A stretch of 64,000 nt of DNA from Ceratotherium simum simum. Lineage: Eukaryota; Chordata; Mammalia; Perissodactyla; Rhinocerotidae. How positions within the stretch are numbered: position 1 is the stretch's first letter; every line of letters begins with the position of its first letter. The DNA lies in contig NW_004454163.1 of NCBI RefSeq assembly GCF_000283155.1, positions 23,588,977-23,652,976 on the forward strand, given 5' to 3'. A program made the translations under genes and the position numbers. Under the pieces are notes generated by a model. That model was given only the letters and a program-made list of their open reading frames with translations, was not told where the DNA came from and did not search any database. Below, one piece after another: positions 33,768 through 48,900 of this stretch.

Positions 33768-33969
33768 TCATTTCTTCCTTAGGAATGATGAATGCCCATT
33801 ATGATGACGTCCACATCCTGATGGAGTTTTGTGTGTCTTTATTCCATCTTTTGCATTGAGGATGAAGCTCACTAAGTTGGAAGGCATGGTTGCTTCAATT
33901 ATTGATGGGGACAATTTTCCTCTCATTTCTGTCTGGATAAACATCACTAGTTTGGAATGTGCTGGGTTC
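33768..33969 (-). CDS. STARD6: STARD6 coding exon 6 (C-terminus and stop)
   Basis: The acceptor (minus) is tttgtttacag. It encodes residues 161-226: [18 protein letters not shown] and [17 protein letters not shown] (C-terminal START helix that lids the lipid pocket), then the tail [22 protein letters not shown]. The stop TGA is at 33770-33768, inside a short direct repeat (atggcctcatt at about 33747-33757 and 33762-33772). A possible ATTAAA poly(A) signal is at 33617-33612. Confidence 0.93.
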
Positions 33970-36900
33970 CTGTAAACAAAGGAAACGTTAAAAATACAAA
34001 GAATTTTTAGATTTATTTATTGAATTTACAAGCTTATAGAGAGCAGGATTCTTGCCTTATTCACCACTGATTCCCTTCATAGTGCCTATGGTAGGATAAA
34101 CAGTTATGGAAGGAAGGAAAGAAAAGAAGGTAGAGAGATTTGCATTCTCATCAATAAACATTCTACATAAAAATATTCAGCATATACTCAGACTATCTTT
34201 TAAAGTCTTCAGTTTTAGTCAGCTTTTCCTTTTTGTTATTTTATTGGCTTTTTAAAATTATAAAAATAATGTATGCTTATGAAAATTTAAACTGTAGAAT
34301 TTTCATAATTATTCCCTCATTCTGTTCCCTAGAGATAATCACTGTTTATGGTTTTGACCGTATCTTTTCAGACTATTGTCTATCAAAGATAGCATACATA
34401 TTTACATATGTATGTACCCCACATATACACACATGTACATTTTTTTTACAAAAATGAGATATATTTATTTTACTGCAACTAGTTTTATTTTCCTCTAGTA
34501 GGATATCATGCACCTCTTTCTGTGTCAGTACGTACAGATCAGGTTAATTGTTTTGCATGACTGTATAAAGTATTTCATACTCTATTTAACCAGTCCTTTA
34601 ATGACTATCATTTGGGTTCTTTCTCACTTTTTGCTACTATAAATAAAGCTGCAATAAAACATCATTGTAATGTATCCATTTGCACTTCTATGAACACTTA
34701 CATCGAATTTCTAGCTCAAAACTTTTGTGCATTTAACATTTTAAAATGTTAGTTCCAAATTACTCTCCAAGAAGACTGTGGTATTATATTCTAACCCAGT
34801 GATCTTTAAACTGGAATATGTGAAGGCTTTCTAAGGGGTATGAGAGGATGAATAACATTTAAGGGAAAAAATGTTCAAATCTCTAATTTCCATATGTACC
34901 TTTTCCTTAAACTGATCTGAGAATATGTCTCTGATGGAGATGTAGGCTTTTGCTTTCCCACCAGCTTGTTCATATCACACTTCTGTTGCTTTACAGAACT
35001 GTCATCCCCCCGGAATAGTACTGAACAGTACTATGGTGCTTTACCCTGGCGTATAAAAATCCTTGAGATGCCAAAGGGAAAATCTGATCTATTGGAAGTG
35101 AGTTGAGAAAGTGAATGACTAATGATTGGGTAATAAATCCTTACCAAGTCATATCCTCAATTCTTTGCTTTCAATAAAATTTAAGGTTCTAATTGAGTTG
35201 TCAGCTGACAGGCCATTAAAAATAGTTTTTGATTACAGATCGCTATGAGATTTATGGTGTGTAACTCAGAAGAATTTCAAGGGATTGAATGACAGTGTTA
35301 GAATTATATTCTTTCCATTTTAACCCACTTACTTATGTGAACAAAGTTTCTCAGTGCTTATATTTATAAAGATGCAAAGTAGGAGTAGACTTGATATTAA
35401 ATGTTGTCTCATTTTATTAATAACATCAATCCACAGTTAAATGAGCGTAATTGTTAGAAGCATGGACTCTGGAACCAGTTTGAATTGGTTTAAAGCTGAG
35501 TTTTGCTATTACCTATGTGTAACCTTGAGAAAGTTGCTTAATCTCTCTGGGCTTCCATTTTCTTTGCTGCAAAATAGGGACAGTAATACTATCTACTGTA
35601 TGGGGTTATTGTGAGGACCAAATGAGTCAATAGTGAAATTGTTTATCACATAGTAAGTGCTATTTAAGGTTTGCTAATAATAAAAGATGTGTTTATTCTA
35701 ATAACAGTTTGTTTTTATATTTAATAATTGTATAACATATTTGATAATATAGTTTTATTTTGATCAACACGTAATAATAACAATTTAATCCAGCACACAT
35801 ATATATTTTTTAACATTTAGATACTTATGGTCACAGGAAATAAAACGAATTTTAAAGTTTAAATATTTATTTTTGTAGAGAAATATGATAGAATGATTAA
35901 TAAAATAATTCAAAGCATAAAATATATTCTATTAGGATAAAATTATGTGAGGGGAAAAAGAGTAAAAATGTGGGTTCAAGGAGCAAAGGAATGACTAAAA
36001 TTTCTGACTGCTAAAGGTTGTATGTATTTTGAAATTGATAATGTAATGCTGGGTTTCAAGTTATTATGGTATTTAGATTCTATTGGATACATTTACAAAG
36101 GCGATACAACAATTTTTCTTAAACTGTCAATATTTAGGGTATTTTGGAAATTGCACCCTCTTAATTTAATCCTATGAAAAATTTTAACATCAACTTAAAA
36201 ATGTGCAAGGCAGAATATGGTTTTACAGAATTCTTTTAGAGGATATGAAGACCACTGCTCCAACAAACCATGTGAGTGTCCATTTTCTTGCCCTCTCTAT
36301 GCAGAGTTTAGACTGTTTTTACAGTGCCTCAAATGGCTGGATTGAGACTACTCAGAGCAGTTCATATGGTCTTAAGTCTCTATCTGAGTTTACTGGGGCT
36401 TTACACACTTAAGAAAGCCTTTCCAATATTTACTGGAAGGCACCTTTGCTACTGATAATATGTTTCATGAGTTTACTACATGACTTAATAACAAATGTTT
36501 GCTGTGCAAAATGTTGGGCTGCACAGAAAGAGAAGGTACAAAAGAATCACTTTTTTGTCAGTACTGTTCTCTGAGACTATATCTTTTTTCCAGCAAAATC
36601 TAGGCAGAGTTCCCACCCCAGATGGGATGTCTAGATCAGAGCTTTTGTCTCATGTTTTTTTGCAGTGGAAAGGGAAAGTCGACAAGGTGCAAGAAGGGGA
36701 CTTTGCCTGTGAAGCACACTGTAGGGTGTGTAGCTTCCCAACTAGAGTCCCCGCCAGCAGTTGATTTACCTAGCTGATTTGGAGCAATAATCCTTCCCTT
36801 GTTTTTTTCTGTCTTGCTGTCAAGAATGAAGTATTGGCATAGACTCAAAATTGACAGATAGGTAGAAAGACCAGACATCATCATCATCCTCATGCAGGCT

Positions 36901-39900
36901 GCAGATGATTATCATCATCTGCACCATTGGTCCTGTCTATTACTGTAAATAATTGTGAATTTCTTTTAGTTCTCTAATTCAGTAGAGAAAATATTAAGGA
37001 ATACAGGTCTAAAATGTAATTTTATTTTGACTTCCTTCACATAAATATTTTTTTCACATATTGAGAAGTTTATATCTGACCAATATACAATTTTACATGT
37101 TTTTATGTCCCAATGTATTTTACTTAATATAAAATCATTTAGCCAAAATGAAAACTTAAGGAATTTGTGAAATGATATACATTGAATTAATGTACATGCA
37201 CTTACAGAATATGTGTATTTTACGTTACTATTTTATCCCTAGGCTGGCCACCTGTAGGCAGCGACTCATCTCTGACTTCTCCAGGTCTTCCCTTATCCGA
37301 ATTTACCTATTGAATGTCTCATTCTATGAGTATCTGTTCTCAGTAGGTAGTCCATTGGAAAGAATTCATTCAACATCAAGCATTCATTGCTGATAATGTA
37401 AGTATATTATAATTCTAGGGAAATTTATTTTTAATTCATAAAAATTTCTTAATAATTCACAGAAGTGACTCTAATGGAGAAATGTAAAATATCAGGTTAA
37501 GTTTAACCAGGGGGGATATGTTTGTGAATGTGTGACTAGTCCTAGAAACCTCAAATCATACTTTACAGGAAATTATTCATTCTGATTATACTTATGATGA
37601 AAATACTTATAAAAATTATTTTAAAAATTGCATTTAGGGGCAATATTTTTCCCCATAGAATATGCTGGCACATATTTCTACTGATGTGTTAAGAATTCTT
37701 TAGTTTACAAATCACAAATTGAACTGGAATGCTAAAATAAAATAAATAAATGCAAGTAACACTTACTCTTGCAGAGGTGAACATATATAGCCACAAGCAT
37801 GGTTATAACCACGGATGTAATTTGAAGATGGAGGATATGCTGGAAAATCCACACTATTGGCTAAGTGATTTAAAAAAAGATTAAAATGAAAACTATTCCA
37901 CAAAGATGAAAAATTCTATTTCTGGTAGCATATTTTTAAAAATGTATGACATAGCATTTAACTTAGTTATTATAAGCATTGGCATTGTTTTATACATGTG
38001 TATGTATGTTTACACAATGAATGTATACACAGGCCAAAACTGAGGAAATACCAGTATGAGCACTATTGTCCTCTCAAACTTTTTCATGCTAGCATTTCTA
38101 ACGATGCTGTTACCTTTTACATACAAGAAAAATTGTTAAAAGTATCATTTAATTACTTTCTGAGATTTGAAGCAAAAGAAGAAATCACAAAGAAAAAGAC
38201 TATTCTATTAGGATAGTGGGTTTATAGATTTTTTTGTTAATCATTTTTTTAATAAAATATTTGATGTGGTTATTTGGTCTGTCAATAAAGATAGTTTAAA
38301 TACACTTTTCTGCCAATTCCCTGTAGCTAACTTCAAAGTGTAATTAAAAATCAGTAGAGTTTGTTTTAGGAATTATGCAGCACTGGATTGTATGTGAATG
38401 TAGAAGAGAGGTGATTTGATTATGATTAAGTTTATGATAATTATATATATTCTTTCTAAAAATATTTTTAAAAATATATGTTTATTCTGTGCAATTGAAT
38501 TCCACTCTTGTCAGAGAAGATGGATTTTCCTATATGATAAGCAATCAATTCTGTGGGAAATACAATGTTAAACACTAGCTTAGGACCAGCTTAGGAGACA
38601 AGTGTGGTTGAATGAATTTTCCATTTCATGACCTGTTTCATCATCTTAACAGAGCCTATTATGTTGCTGTAATGGTACTGCTAGAATTTATATTAACATA
38701 TTTTTTTCTCATTTTAAAACATGGAGATGGTGCTTGTCTTTCTTTAAAAAAAAAATTGTTATATGCCATAAACAAGTATGGGTCTTTTGTGAGGCATATA
38801 GTGTGGTAGCACAGATTTTTGAAAATCAGAAAGACTTGAGTTTTAATTCTGTTTCAGCTGCTTATTAGCTATATAACTTAATCTCTGTGAACTTCAGTTT
38901 CCTCATTGATGAAATAATGCATGCAAAATATTCAGCTCAAAGCAAGGTGCATAGTAAGCTAAACAACAACAAAAGAAACACTAAGAAGAAAACTATCACA
39001 TTCATCAAAAATTCATTGAAAGAAAATTGTCTAAAGCAAATTCAGTAGTGATCACTGAATGACTGGTTACTACTATTTGTTGATTTTAACTTTTGTATTT
39101 CTTTTTCACTTTCCCTCTGTCCACTAAAAATGAGATAGAAATAGTCTTCTTCTAAAATACAGAAAATAACAGATCTATGATTCAGACAGACAGTATTTTG
39201 TGTCGTAGGCAGTGAATGTTTTCATGTGCCCTCATTTAAAAATGAGACAACTAAATTACAACTATATGAGACAACTATATGAAAGTGATGAACATCAGTC
39301 CTTAGTGGTATGCTACAACAGAGCTAACTGTTTGAGTGAGTGCTATTAGCAGAGCTATGACTCAGTCTGGACTCTGAAACTTAGAATACTACAGACATAT
39401 CAGAGTAACAGAAACCTTCTTGGAAAACAGCAATTAACAACACTCACCTGTCCATATCCCCCAGTAGTTTACAGTAGGAAAAGCTATTCAGATAAATGGT
39501 GAGATTAAATTGAATTATGGAGAAAAACAGGGCTCTAGGCCACTGTCCTACCATGAGTTATCTTCAGTAGTGTGAGTCCAAAGATCTTTGTATATGAACT
39601 GGTATGTTTTAAGTGAATAATACAAGTTAGGAAATGATTATACATTGGCATTTTACAGAGTGACACATTTTTTGAGGGGCTAAGGATATATCAAAATCTC
39701 CAGTTTCTAAAAGAAATATAAATACATGTATGTAAAGACCCATCTAGTGAAAGTTTCTGCAGGAGTTTTATCAATTACCAGATATGTCCATTATACACAA
39801 TTCAAATATAAAATTATATATCCCAAGATTAATTTTGTTTCTTAGTAGTTACAAAATGCGTGCTGTCAAGTTTTAGCCTACAAGTATCTATTTGTACTCA

Positions 39901-42900
39901 GTGCTGCAGGGTATATGCAGCAACAAGGCCAGGATATGCCATAATCATTGACTGTGATGTAAACGGCACCTCCTGAGTTGGGTAAAAGGTCAGGCTTGTC
40001 TACACTGTAGATGTATTTATTGGCTCACTAAGTAAATAAAATAATAAAGAATTAATTGAACATATAGTTTCTTCCAAACTGGGAGTTAAAGGAAAGAAAT
40101 ATTAATGACTCATAGTCATTCCAAAATGTAGGCAAAATGTTTCAACTTACAACCGATAATGTCCATATTCCCTTCACAGCGCTTGAAGTACACTAAGTCG
40201 ATAAACTCTCGGGGGGAAATTGAGCCCATGGCAAAACTTTGTGTAATAGTATGACATATGAATGTGTCCTGAAACAAATCAAACCATAAAGATTGAAACA
40301 ATTATTTCATACCTATTCTTTGTATTGCTCCCCAAAGAATTTCACTGCATGTGGGTGGCCTCTATGTGAAAAAAGCAGGGCTTTGAAGTATTAAAAACTT
40401 ACCACCAAATAAGCTTGCATTTTCAGTGCTGGAGGAACATTAGATCTAAAATTATAAATGCAAGGCAACAAAAGCAAAAAATAAACAAGTGGGGCTACAT
40501 CAAACTAAAAAGCTTCTGCACAGCAGAGGAAATGATCAACAAAATAAAAAGGCAACCTACAGAATGGGAGAAAATATTTGCAAATCATATATCTGATAAG
40601 TGGTTAATATAATTATAAGTGCAGAAAATTCAGAAAGGATCTTGATATCATCTGCTCGTTGAATTTTTGGATGAAGAAATTGAAGCCTAACAGATTAAAT
40701 CACGTGCACAACTCGAGATGAGTACACAACTAGAACCCAGGTTTCCTGATTCCCAGTACAGTACTGTTTCTACTACTCCACATTGGCTAGGTAATATATT
40801 CTGAAAAATATACTGATTTAGCCCCTTGTGGTTCAAGGCCTAAAATTAAAGACCAATATTATGTGCTGCCTCGACATCTGCGGAAGTCCGGAGGGTCTTG
40901 AATGGCCTAACTACAAGTTCCTCTCCCCACTCTGTTTCCACAGATAAGGACTCTTAGCCAAACAATCCTCCTTATCGACAGGATCAAGAACAGTTCCCAC
41001 TCATGCCCTAGTAGTAGGTTTCAGTTCCCTGCTAGCCTGCAGAATTATTCCAACAACCAATCACATCCTCCTGCAGGAATCAGGGGTCACCTCAACCTCT
41101 GGATACTACAAAGCCTGCGTTGCAGGTTATTCACTCTGTTCTTGAGCGCAACTCCCTTCTCACACTATATAGCATGGTGTGTCCTTGAGAGTTTAGCTAA
41201 GCTACTCCATGGTATTGCTGCCTCAGCATCCATTTTGTTTGGCCAAGCAGGCTGTGCAACCTTAAACTGACACTAGCCCCCTCATGCAAGCACATGCCCT
41301 AGATAACAGCCTGCAGAGTCACAAGCAAATGTAGGTTCCTGATAGGACTTCCCCAACAGCCCTTGTGATCAACAGTCTCCTTTGCCTCCCAGGGCCTTCC
41401 CCTTGTGAGCCCCTTAGATAAGATCCTCCACGGAGCTAACCAAAACCCTGCTCTTTTTGGTTTGAATTCATCAATATGGCCTTAGCCCGGGAACCCCAAA
41501 GCACTCCACCTACAGAGTCTAGCAGAGGCGTGTGCCTCAGGTCCTGCCTCTCTGCCTGCACCCTGCCTTGACCTCCCCAAATGGCCCCTTAAGGCATGCC
41601 ATGTACTTCCTCCAGGACCTGTGAATGATGAACTTCTCTATTTTAATTTCTCTTATGGTCTTTTGTGAACCATGGCTCACCATCCGACAACCTGTGCTTC
41701 ACTTTACAAATGTTAATTTCACAAAGTCATAACAGTCCTCCTCCCGTGGGCTGTGATTAATGATTAATAAACTGCTGTTGCTCTCATCTGTCTTGTGTAG
41801 GGTGTCATGTGTTTGATCACTCCCACAACCCTAGAGCAGAAACTCCCTCACCAATGAGGTGGATGAGTCAATTAAAACACACCCCTGGAGACAAATACTA
41901 TAAATATTCATAGTAAGGTAAAATAATTTTCATACAGTGTAATGCTACTCAGAGATACTGTGGTGTACTGGAAAGGGGATGGAATTTGGAATTAGGAGAT
42001 GAGGCATAAATCTACCTCATATTGCTATGGTGACCTTGGACAAGTGACATAATTTCTCTGAATCTGTTTCAAGTTTTTTGATGCTAAGTCTAGTATTCTT
42101 TCCATTATTACAGCTGACTTGCAGCAACAGCAGAAATATGTGACGTGCTAATAGAACTGTGTAATTAGTATCACACAATCATGAATGAAACAGTACAGTG
42201 TTTGGATTTTCATTTGTGATGGACCATGTTTCTCAAACTGAATGTTCAAATCCCAAGAGGGTCATGGACATATGATTTTTATGGATAGGAACTTCAGGGC
42301 CTCTCTACAAGATGAAACTGATTTACCTTCCTGTGCTTTGCTACAACCTCTCCCCCTCCCATACTTTAAAACAGTTTAATAAAAGGAGGTAAAGTTAACC
42401 TACAGAGTTCTAAATAAATGATAAGGTGATGTCACTTATGTGGGACATTTCTTTGTTTTGATGAGTGGAATGCAGCCTGGAGACTCAAAGAACCAAAGGC
42501 ACAGTGATCTGGAATTTTACAAATGCCATTGTTTGTGAAAATCATAAAACTTTGCTTTACTCCAACATTCACATTTACCATTTAATAAAGTTATTAATCA
42601 AAAATGTAGGACTCAATTTTTCACAGTATAATTTACATACCATAAAGTATAGCAGTCTTAATAAATAAGAGACCCACAGTGTGCTGCACCAAAGTTCAGA
42701 ATCCCTTACCCCACTTCTCTCTTCTTCCTTGTTTCTACCTCTTTTTACCACCTATCATTCCTGCTCTCTCATTTCATTCATTTTTCTCTCCTCCTGAGCT
42801 TCACCCTCACCTCATACTGATCTTTTCTTCTCTCCCCTTCTAAGCCCTACTTGTCTCTTACATTCCATCTTCCTTTCTGTCACCTCTATGACTTTAACTT

Positions 42901-45900
42901 TCTACTCCAATTACCTATATTTTTCTTTTCTCTTTGTTTTTATTCTCTCTCTTAATCTCTATTTAACTGATAATAATGTATTTGAAAGTGTTTCTAAAAC
43001 CACAACCATCTGTATAATGTTATTTCATACTTTATCCTTACCCTTAAAAAAAAAGTTACATGGTATTTGTTCTTAAGTCCTTAGAGTATGTGTCTGCATT
43101 CTTCCTGTTGTCTAATAAATTATAACTAAGATAAATCTACTGACTTCCCATCAACAAGGCATGCTTAATCTTTTTTTTTCCACTTAATGGAAGAGGTGAA
43201 TCCATGAGTTCAGGCCCCTCATAACCAAAGGCACACATCTGCAAAGAGCTGACCAGCTTCAGAATGTGGTACGCATTTAAAACAAAATAAAGCTAATTGA
43301 AATTAATCTCTTGACTAAGAAAGAGGAAAGTTTTAAGCCATTTATAAAGATTTCAACTCAATTTGAATCTATGAAATACGAATTGTCTACATAACATAGG
43401 TTTAATAAACTCAAATCACTAAGATATAAAACTAAAAATATATCAACATAGTAAAAGTCTATTAACAAATTATCAAATCAATCTTGTGTACCATATTATA
43501 CACTTTCAACGATTTATCCCATGTAACTCTGTTTTCAGGTTTGTAGAGGAAATCAGATAGTTTAGATGTTGATTCTGGAATTATTCCTTCAACACGATAT
43601 CTATAGTTAAAAAAATAAAGAAAATTCAAAATTTAAAAAGTTTAGTCTAAGTTAAAAATATAATGCTATCATAGTATAGACTAATTTAGCGAATAACAGT
43701 ATAGAAAACTTGAAGGTGATATCAGCAATTCAAAACATTAATATTCAATTGGAAGTAGCCAGGTTTATGTAAATATGCATTGAAATAATATAAATTATTT
43801 CAAAATTCATTTTTCTATAGTTGTCTTTTTAAAGGGGCTACTTTTCATTTAGAGTTTTTCTAAAATCTTTCTCGTAAACACTTACCTACTGTATTTATCA
43901 TAAGGCAACAGTAATTGATGAGAAGTTTGTGTGGTTACGCGGTATCTTGTGGCCTGGGTTCTTAATTTAAGGATGTAATGTGGTCTAAAGCAGGGCTCAG
44001 CAAACTTTTCAGTAGAGGGCCAGAGGGTAAATCATTTAGGCTTTGAGGGCCTCATGGTCTATGTTGCAACTATTCAACTTCGCTAAGGTAGCAGTAAAGC
44101 AGCCATAGACAATATATAATGATTGGGCATGTCTGTGTTACAATTAAACTTTTTTTTTATAGACACTGACTTTGGAATTTCATTTATTTTTCACATGTCA
44201 GGATTTGGACAACTAACTAACCTTTGTGTTTATCCATCAATGAAATTGGGTTTGGTTATCCATCAATGAAATTAAGACAATGTGAGAAAACTGGATTAAA
44301 ACCCACTATTTAGCAGAAGGTTGTTAAATGAAAATGAAGTCTGAACAATATTGGCTATACTCTTTCTCCCTGTTAATCATTCTTTTCAAACTAAGGGGAT
44401 AGGTTTAAGTAAAATCAAATTTTTAAACCTCTAAAAAGTTAAAATTTCTGGAGGAAGTGAGAGAAAAACCAAATGCTATTATTACAGAAAACAGTTGTCA
44501 TATTTATGAAGAGTTCTTCCTCTGAATCTTTGTTTTTATGGAATAAAGAATTCATTAGACTATTTCTTCGTATGTTACTGTCTCTTTAAAAGCTCAGTTG
44601 GTCCCTAATTTTCTCTATGAGAAATCTTCAAATTTCCTTAGTATGTAGTTTCCTTCCTTCGGATCTACAAAGTTTTTAAGAGCTTATTATTAAGCTCTAT
44701 ATAAGACACTGAGAAAACAACCTGAATAATTATTAGGTCCTGCGAAAAAGAATTCAGATAAAAGAGTTAAATTTTAAGTACAAAATTATTGTTAAAGGAT
44801 TTGTAAACACTGCCACTGATTTTTTTTTATTAATCTGTTCTCTCTCTCTAATTGTAAACTTTGGGGATAAAGAGTTTTTAATCTTTTTGTATTTCTAACT
44901 AATCTAATTAGGTGTCTTTCATAAAGCACTCACTCATTATATATTTACTGATAATGACTGCCCCTAGTCTTTTAACAACATTCCTTTATTGATTGAGTGA
45001 TCATTTACTGTTTATTATATATGTACTTCAGCCTAGTGGTGAGCCAGATACATAATCAAACAATTATTAGATGGTTTGATAAATGTTGAAGAGATAGAAA
45101 GCACAAAAATACTAAGGTAAGAAGGGAAACATTGTGTTGAAGTTTTTTTTGAAGATTTGCCCAAACCCTTTTATAGTTATTCATGATAATATTAGGGATG
45201 GACAACATTGAAATGGAGGACATTTAGGCATTAGGTCGTTTGTTTTTTTCTATTTTGGTGAGGAAGGTTCAGTTTTTAACTTTATGTAGTAGTACATATA
45301 TTACACATAATCTGCATTTTGCTTTTTTCATTTAACATTTTGTTTTAAAAATTTATGCATATATGGATCGCTATACTTTTGTATATTTATTTTAAATGCT
45401 GTTTAGTATAGAAGTTCTCTATATTTTTGATTAAAATCCTGTATTAATTATGTACGTTGCAAATATTATTTCTCAGGCTACAGCCTCTCTTTTCACTTTA
45501 TTTCTTGTGGTACAGAAGTATTTAGCTTTAGTGTAGTCAAATTGACCAATATTTTCCATTATGGTTTGTGCTTTTTATGTCTTCTCTAAGATATCCTTTC
45601 CTATCCCAAGATCATTAAGATATTCTCCTATATTTTATTCTCAAATTTTATAGTTGGTATTTCAGTTAGGACTTTAATCTACTTGGAATGAATATTTGTG
45701 TGTAGTATGAGGTCAGGATCTAATTTTATTCTCTTTACATACGAATAATAAGTTATATCGGCACAATTTATTAAACAGTCCATCCTTTCTCCATTGTTTT
45801 GTAAAGCCTTATCTGTCACATAGCAAGATTCCACATATGTGTGGGCCTGATCACACCCATATATTATTGCAAAGCCTAGCTGACATTTGAAAGAAGTTCC

Positions 45901-48900
45901 CCAGAAAAGATAGGAACTTATTAAAAACTCTCTTGATTGGAGTTAGCTTGTAATAATTCTAATAATACTTTACCTCTGTATCTGTATAGTTCTTCACATG
46001 GAGACACTTAATAAATATTTATTTTGCTGATGTTTCATAGTTGCTATTACTTATACACATAGGCAAAAAAATGAAAATATTAAGAGAGTAGCATCTAGAG
46101 TCAGCCCGCCAGTGTTCAAATTCTAGCTCCAGCTCTTACTAGTTATGTAACCTTACATAGGTTACTTCATCTAAGTCTTGGGTTTTCTCACATGTAAAGT
46201 GGAGATAGTAATATTTACCTCATAGGGCTGTCGTGAAGACTGAAAAAGTTAACATATTTATGGGAGAGCACATGGCATATATTAACTGTTCAATACATGT
46301 TAGCAATTATTATTTCACATATATTGATTCTTTTATGACAGTCATCCCACTCTGCTTGTATTATAGGTATTTATGTATTTTTCTCCCTTACAAAACTCCT
46401 TGAGGAAGAAATCTACTGAATGAAAGAATGAAAAATTAATTTTAAGAAGTTTTTTTCTTGAGAATGTCACCAAGATTATAAACTTTACAAGTATATGCAT
46501 TGTGTTTTGATCACCACTATATTACTATCACCTAGAAGAGTGCTCAGCACATAGAAAGGACTTAATTAATAATTGAATATAATGAATGAACAACAGCCTT
46601 TAAAGTAAATCTAGATACCTTGTCAAAAAGCCATGGCTGGAAACCATGCCTTTATAAATTAAGACTCTTGGAAAGTCCTGTTTTGTCTTCACAGTATTCC
46701 CTACTTTTTTTTTTTCATGTAGGCAAAAGTCTTAAAATTCTGTGACTTTAAGATTGTCTATTATTAGATATTATACTTTACATTTAAGCCTGTAATCATC
46801 TGGAATTTCGGTTGGCATATGTATGAGGTGGAGATCTAATTTCAAATATTTATACCTTCCTGTTTATCATTCATTAGATAAATACTCATTGAGCACAATC
46901 TATGTGTCAGGTATGAGGCTACAGGGATGCTACAAGATGAAATATTTCCTACCCTCAAGTTACTTTGTGAGAACAATAATTAGAGCTACCATTTACTGAA
47001 CCCCTCATCTGTGCCAGACACTGTGCTAAGAGCTTTGTATAGTGTTTCACCTAATCCTCACAACAACCCGGCAAAATATATGTTATTGTTATTCTCACTT
47101 TACAGATAAGAATATAGACTCAGACACATTAAGAAACGTGTTTGAGTTCACAATAACACATGATTGAAAGTCTGACTAACTCCAAAGCCCATAGTATTTT
47201 CACTATATTATACTAATACAATGCGTGGGTGAGTGCTTATATACATGTTTTGAGACTTGGATATGAAAATTGTTATGGGAAGAACGAAGGGTCCCTAATA
47301 TACATATAAGTTTATCAACATTTGAGGATTTGTGATTTTTCATATCTAATATTCAGGATAGGGATTGGCAAACTATGGCCCATAGGTCAAATCTAGCCTA
47401 CTTCCTGTTTTTGTAAATAGTTTTATTGAAACACAGCCACACTTATTCATTCATGTATTATTTATGTCTATTTATGTATTGTGCTTTTATGCTATAATGG
47501 CAGAGCTAAATAGTTGCAACAGAGACCATAGGAACTGCAAAGCCTAAAATATTTACTCTCTGCCCTCCACTGAAAAAGTTTGCTGACCCCTGGTTTAGGC
47601 TGTGTACTTTCCAGTCATTTGTAAAGGTGAGAAAAATATGAGTTACAGGTATTATATGACTGCAAAGTAGAAATTATTTATTTTGCTTCCTGGAAGATTA
47701 TAAAATATAATTAAAGCTGTGTCTTGGGCAGAGGGTAGGCTAATAGTTAAAAAGTACCATATCTTAATTCACTAATTAGAGGTGTATGGGAGATACTGGC
47801 TTTTTAAAAATGTGTAAATAACATGCTTGTTTGAAAACGTAAAACATCTATATGTATTGAGTACTTGACTCTAGCACTCTATGAGCAATTCAGTATCTAC
47901 TGCGTTCAGGGCTCTTCAGAGATATCAATATTGTCACATTTGAATCAAGAACTATATTTTTCTATCTATTGATCATTAAGATGAACAGTTCTCTAAATAT
48001 TTTACTAAGATCTATAATAAAGCTTTGTACTCATTATGAGTTAAGTGACCTCAGGTCAAATTAAAAATATTTTAACTATTCTCTCTTGTCTCTTACAGTT
48101 TCTGACAAGCGTTAGCTGGTATATGGAATACAGTAGTCCTCCCTTATCCATGGGGGATAGGTTCCAAGACACCTAGTGGATGCTTGAAACCATGGATAGT
48201 TACATACATACCTATGATAAAGTTTAATTCATACATTAGGCACAATAAGAGATTAGCAATAACTAATAATAAAATAGAACAATTATAACAATATACTGTA
48301 GGGGCTGGCCTGGTGGCATAGTTGTTAACTTCGCGTGCTCTGCTTTGGCGGCCCGGGGTTTCCTGGTTCGGATCCCGGGTGCAGACCTACTCACCGCTCA
48401 TCAAGCCATGCTGAGGCGTCCCATATAGAGCAACTAGAAGGATGTACAACTATGACATAAACTATCTACTGATGCTTTGGGGAGAAAAAAGGAAAAAAAA
48501 GGAGGAAGACTGGCAACAGATGTTAGCTCAGGGCCAATCTTCCTCAAAAAAACCAAGAAAACAAAAACAACAATATACTGTAATAAAAGTTACCATAGAT
48601 CTTAGCAACCTCAGCATACGATCTTTTTTCTTTCCTCGCTAAATTGAGACCTTTCACCTTTTCACTTAAAGGAAACATTTTATGGCTTCTCTTTGGCATA
48701 TCTGAATTGCCAGCATCACTACTCTTGTGCTTTGGGAGCATTATTAAGGAAAATAATGGTTACTTGAACACAGGCACTGCGAAACTGCTACAGTCCATCT
48801 GACAACCAAGATGGCTAATAAGTGACGAACAGTAGGTAGCATATACAGCATGGATAGCCTGGACAAAAGGATGATTCACGTCTTGGGTGGGACTGAGCAA

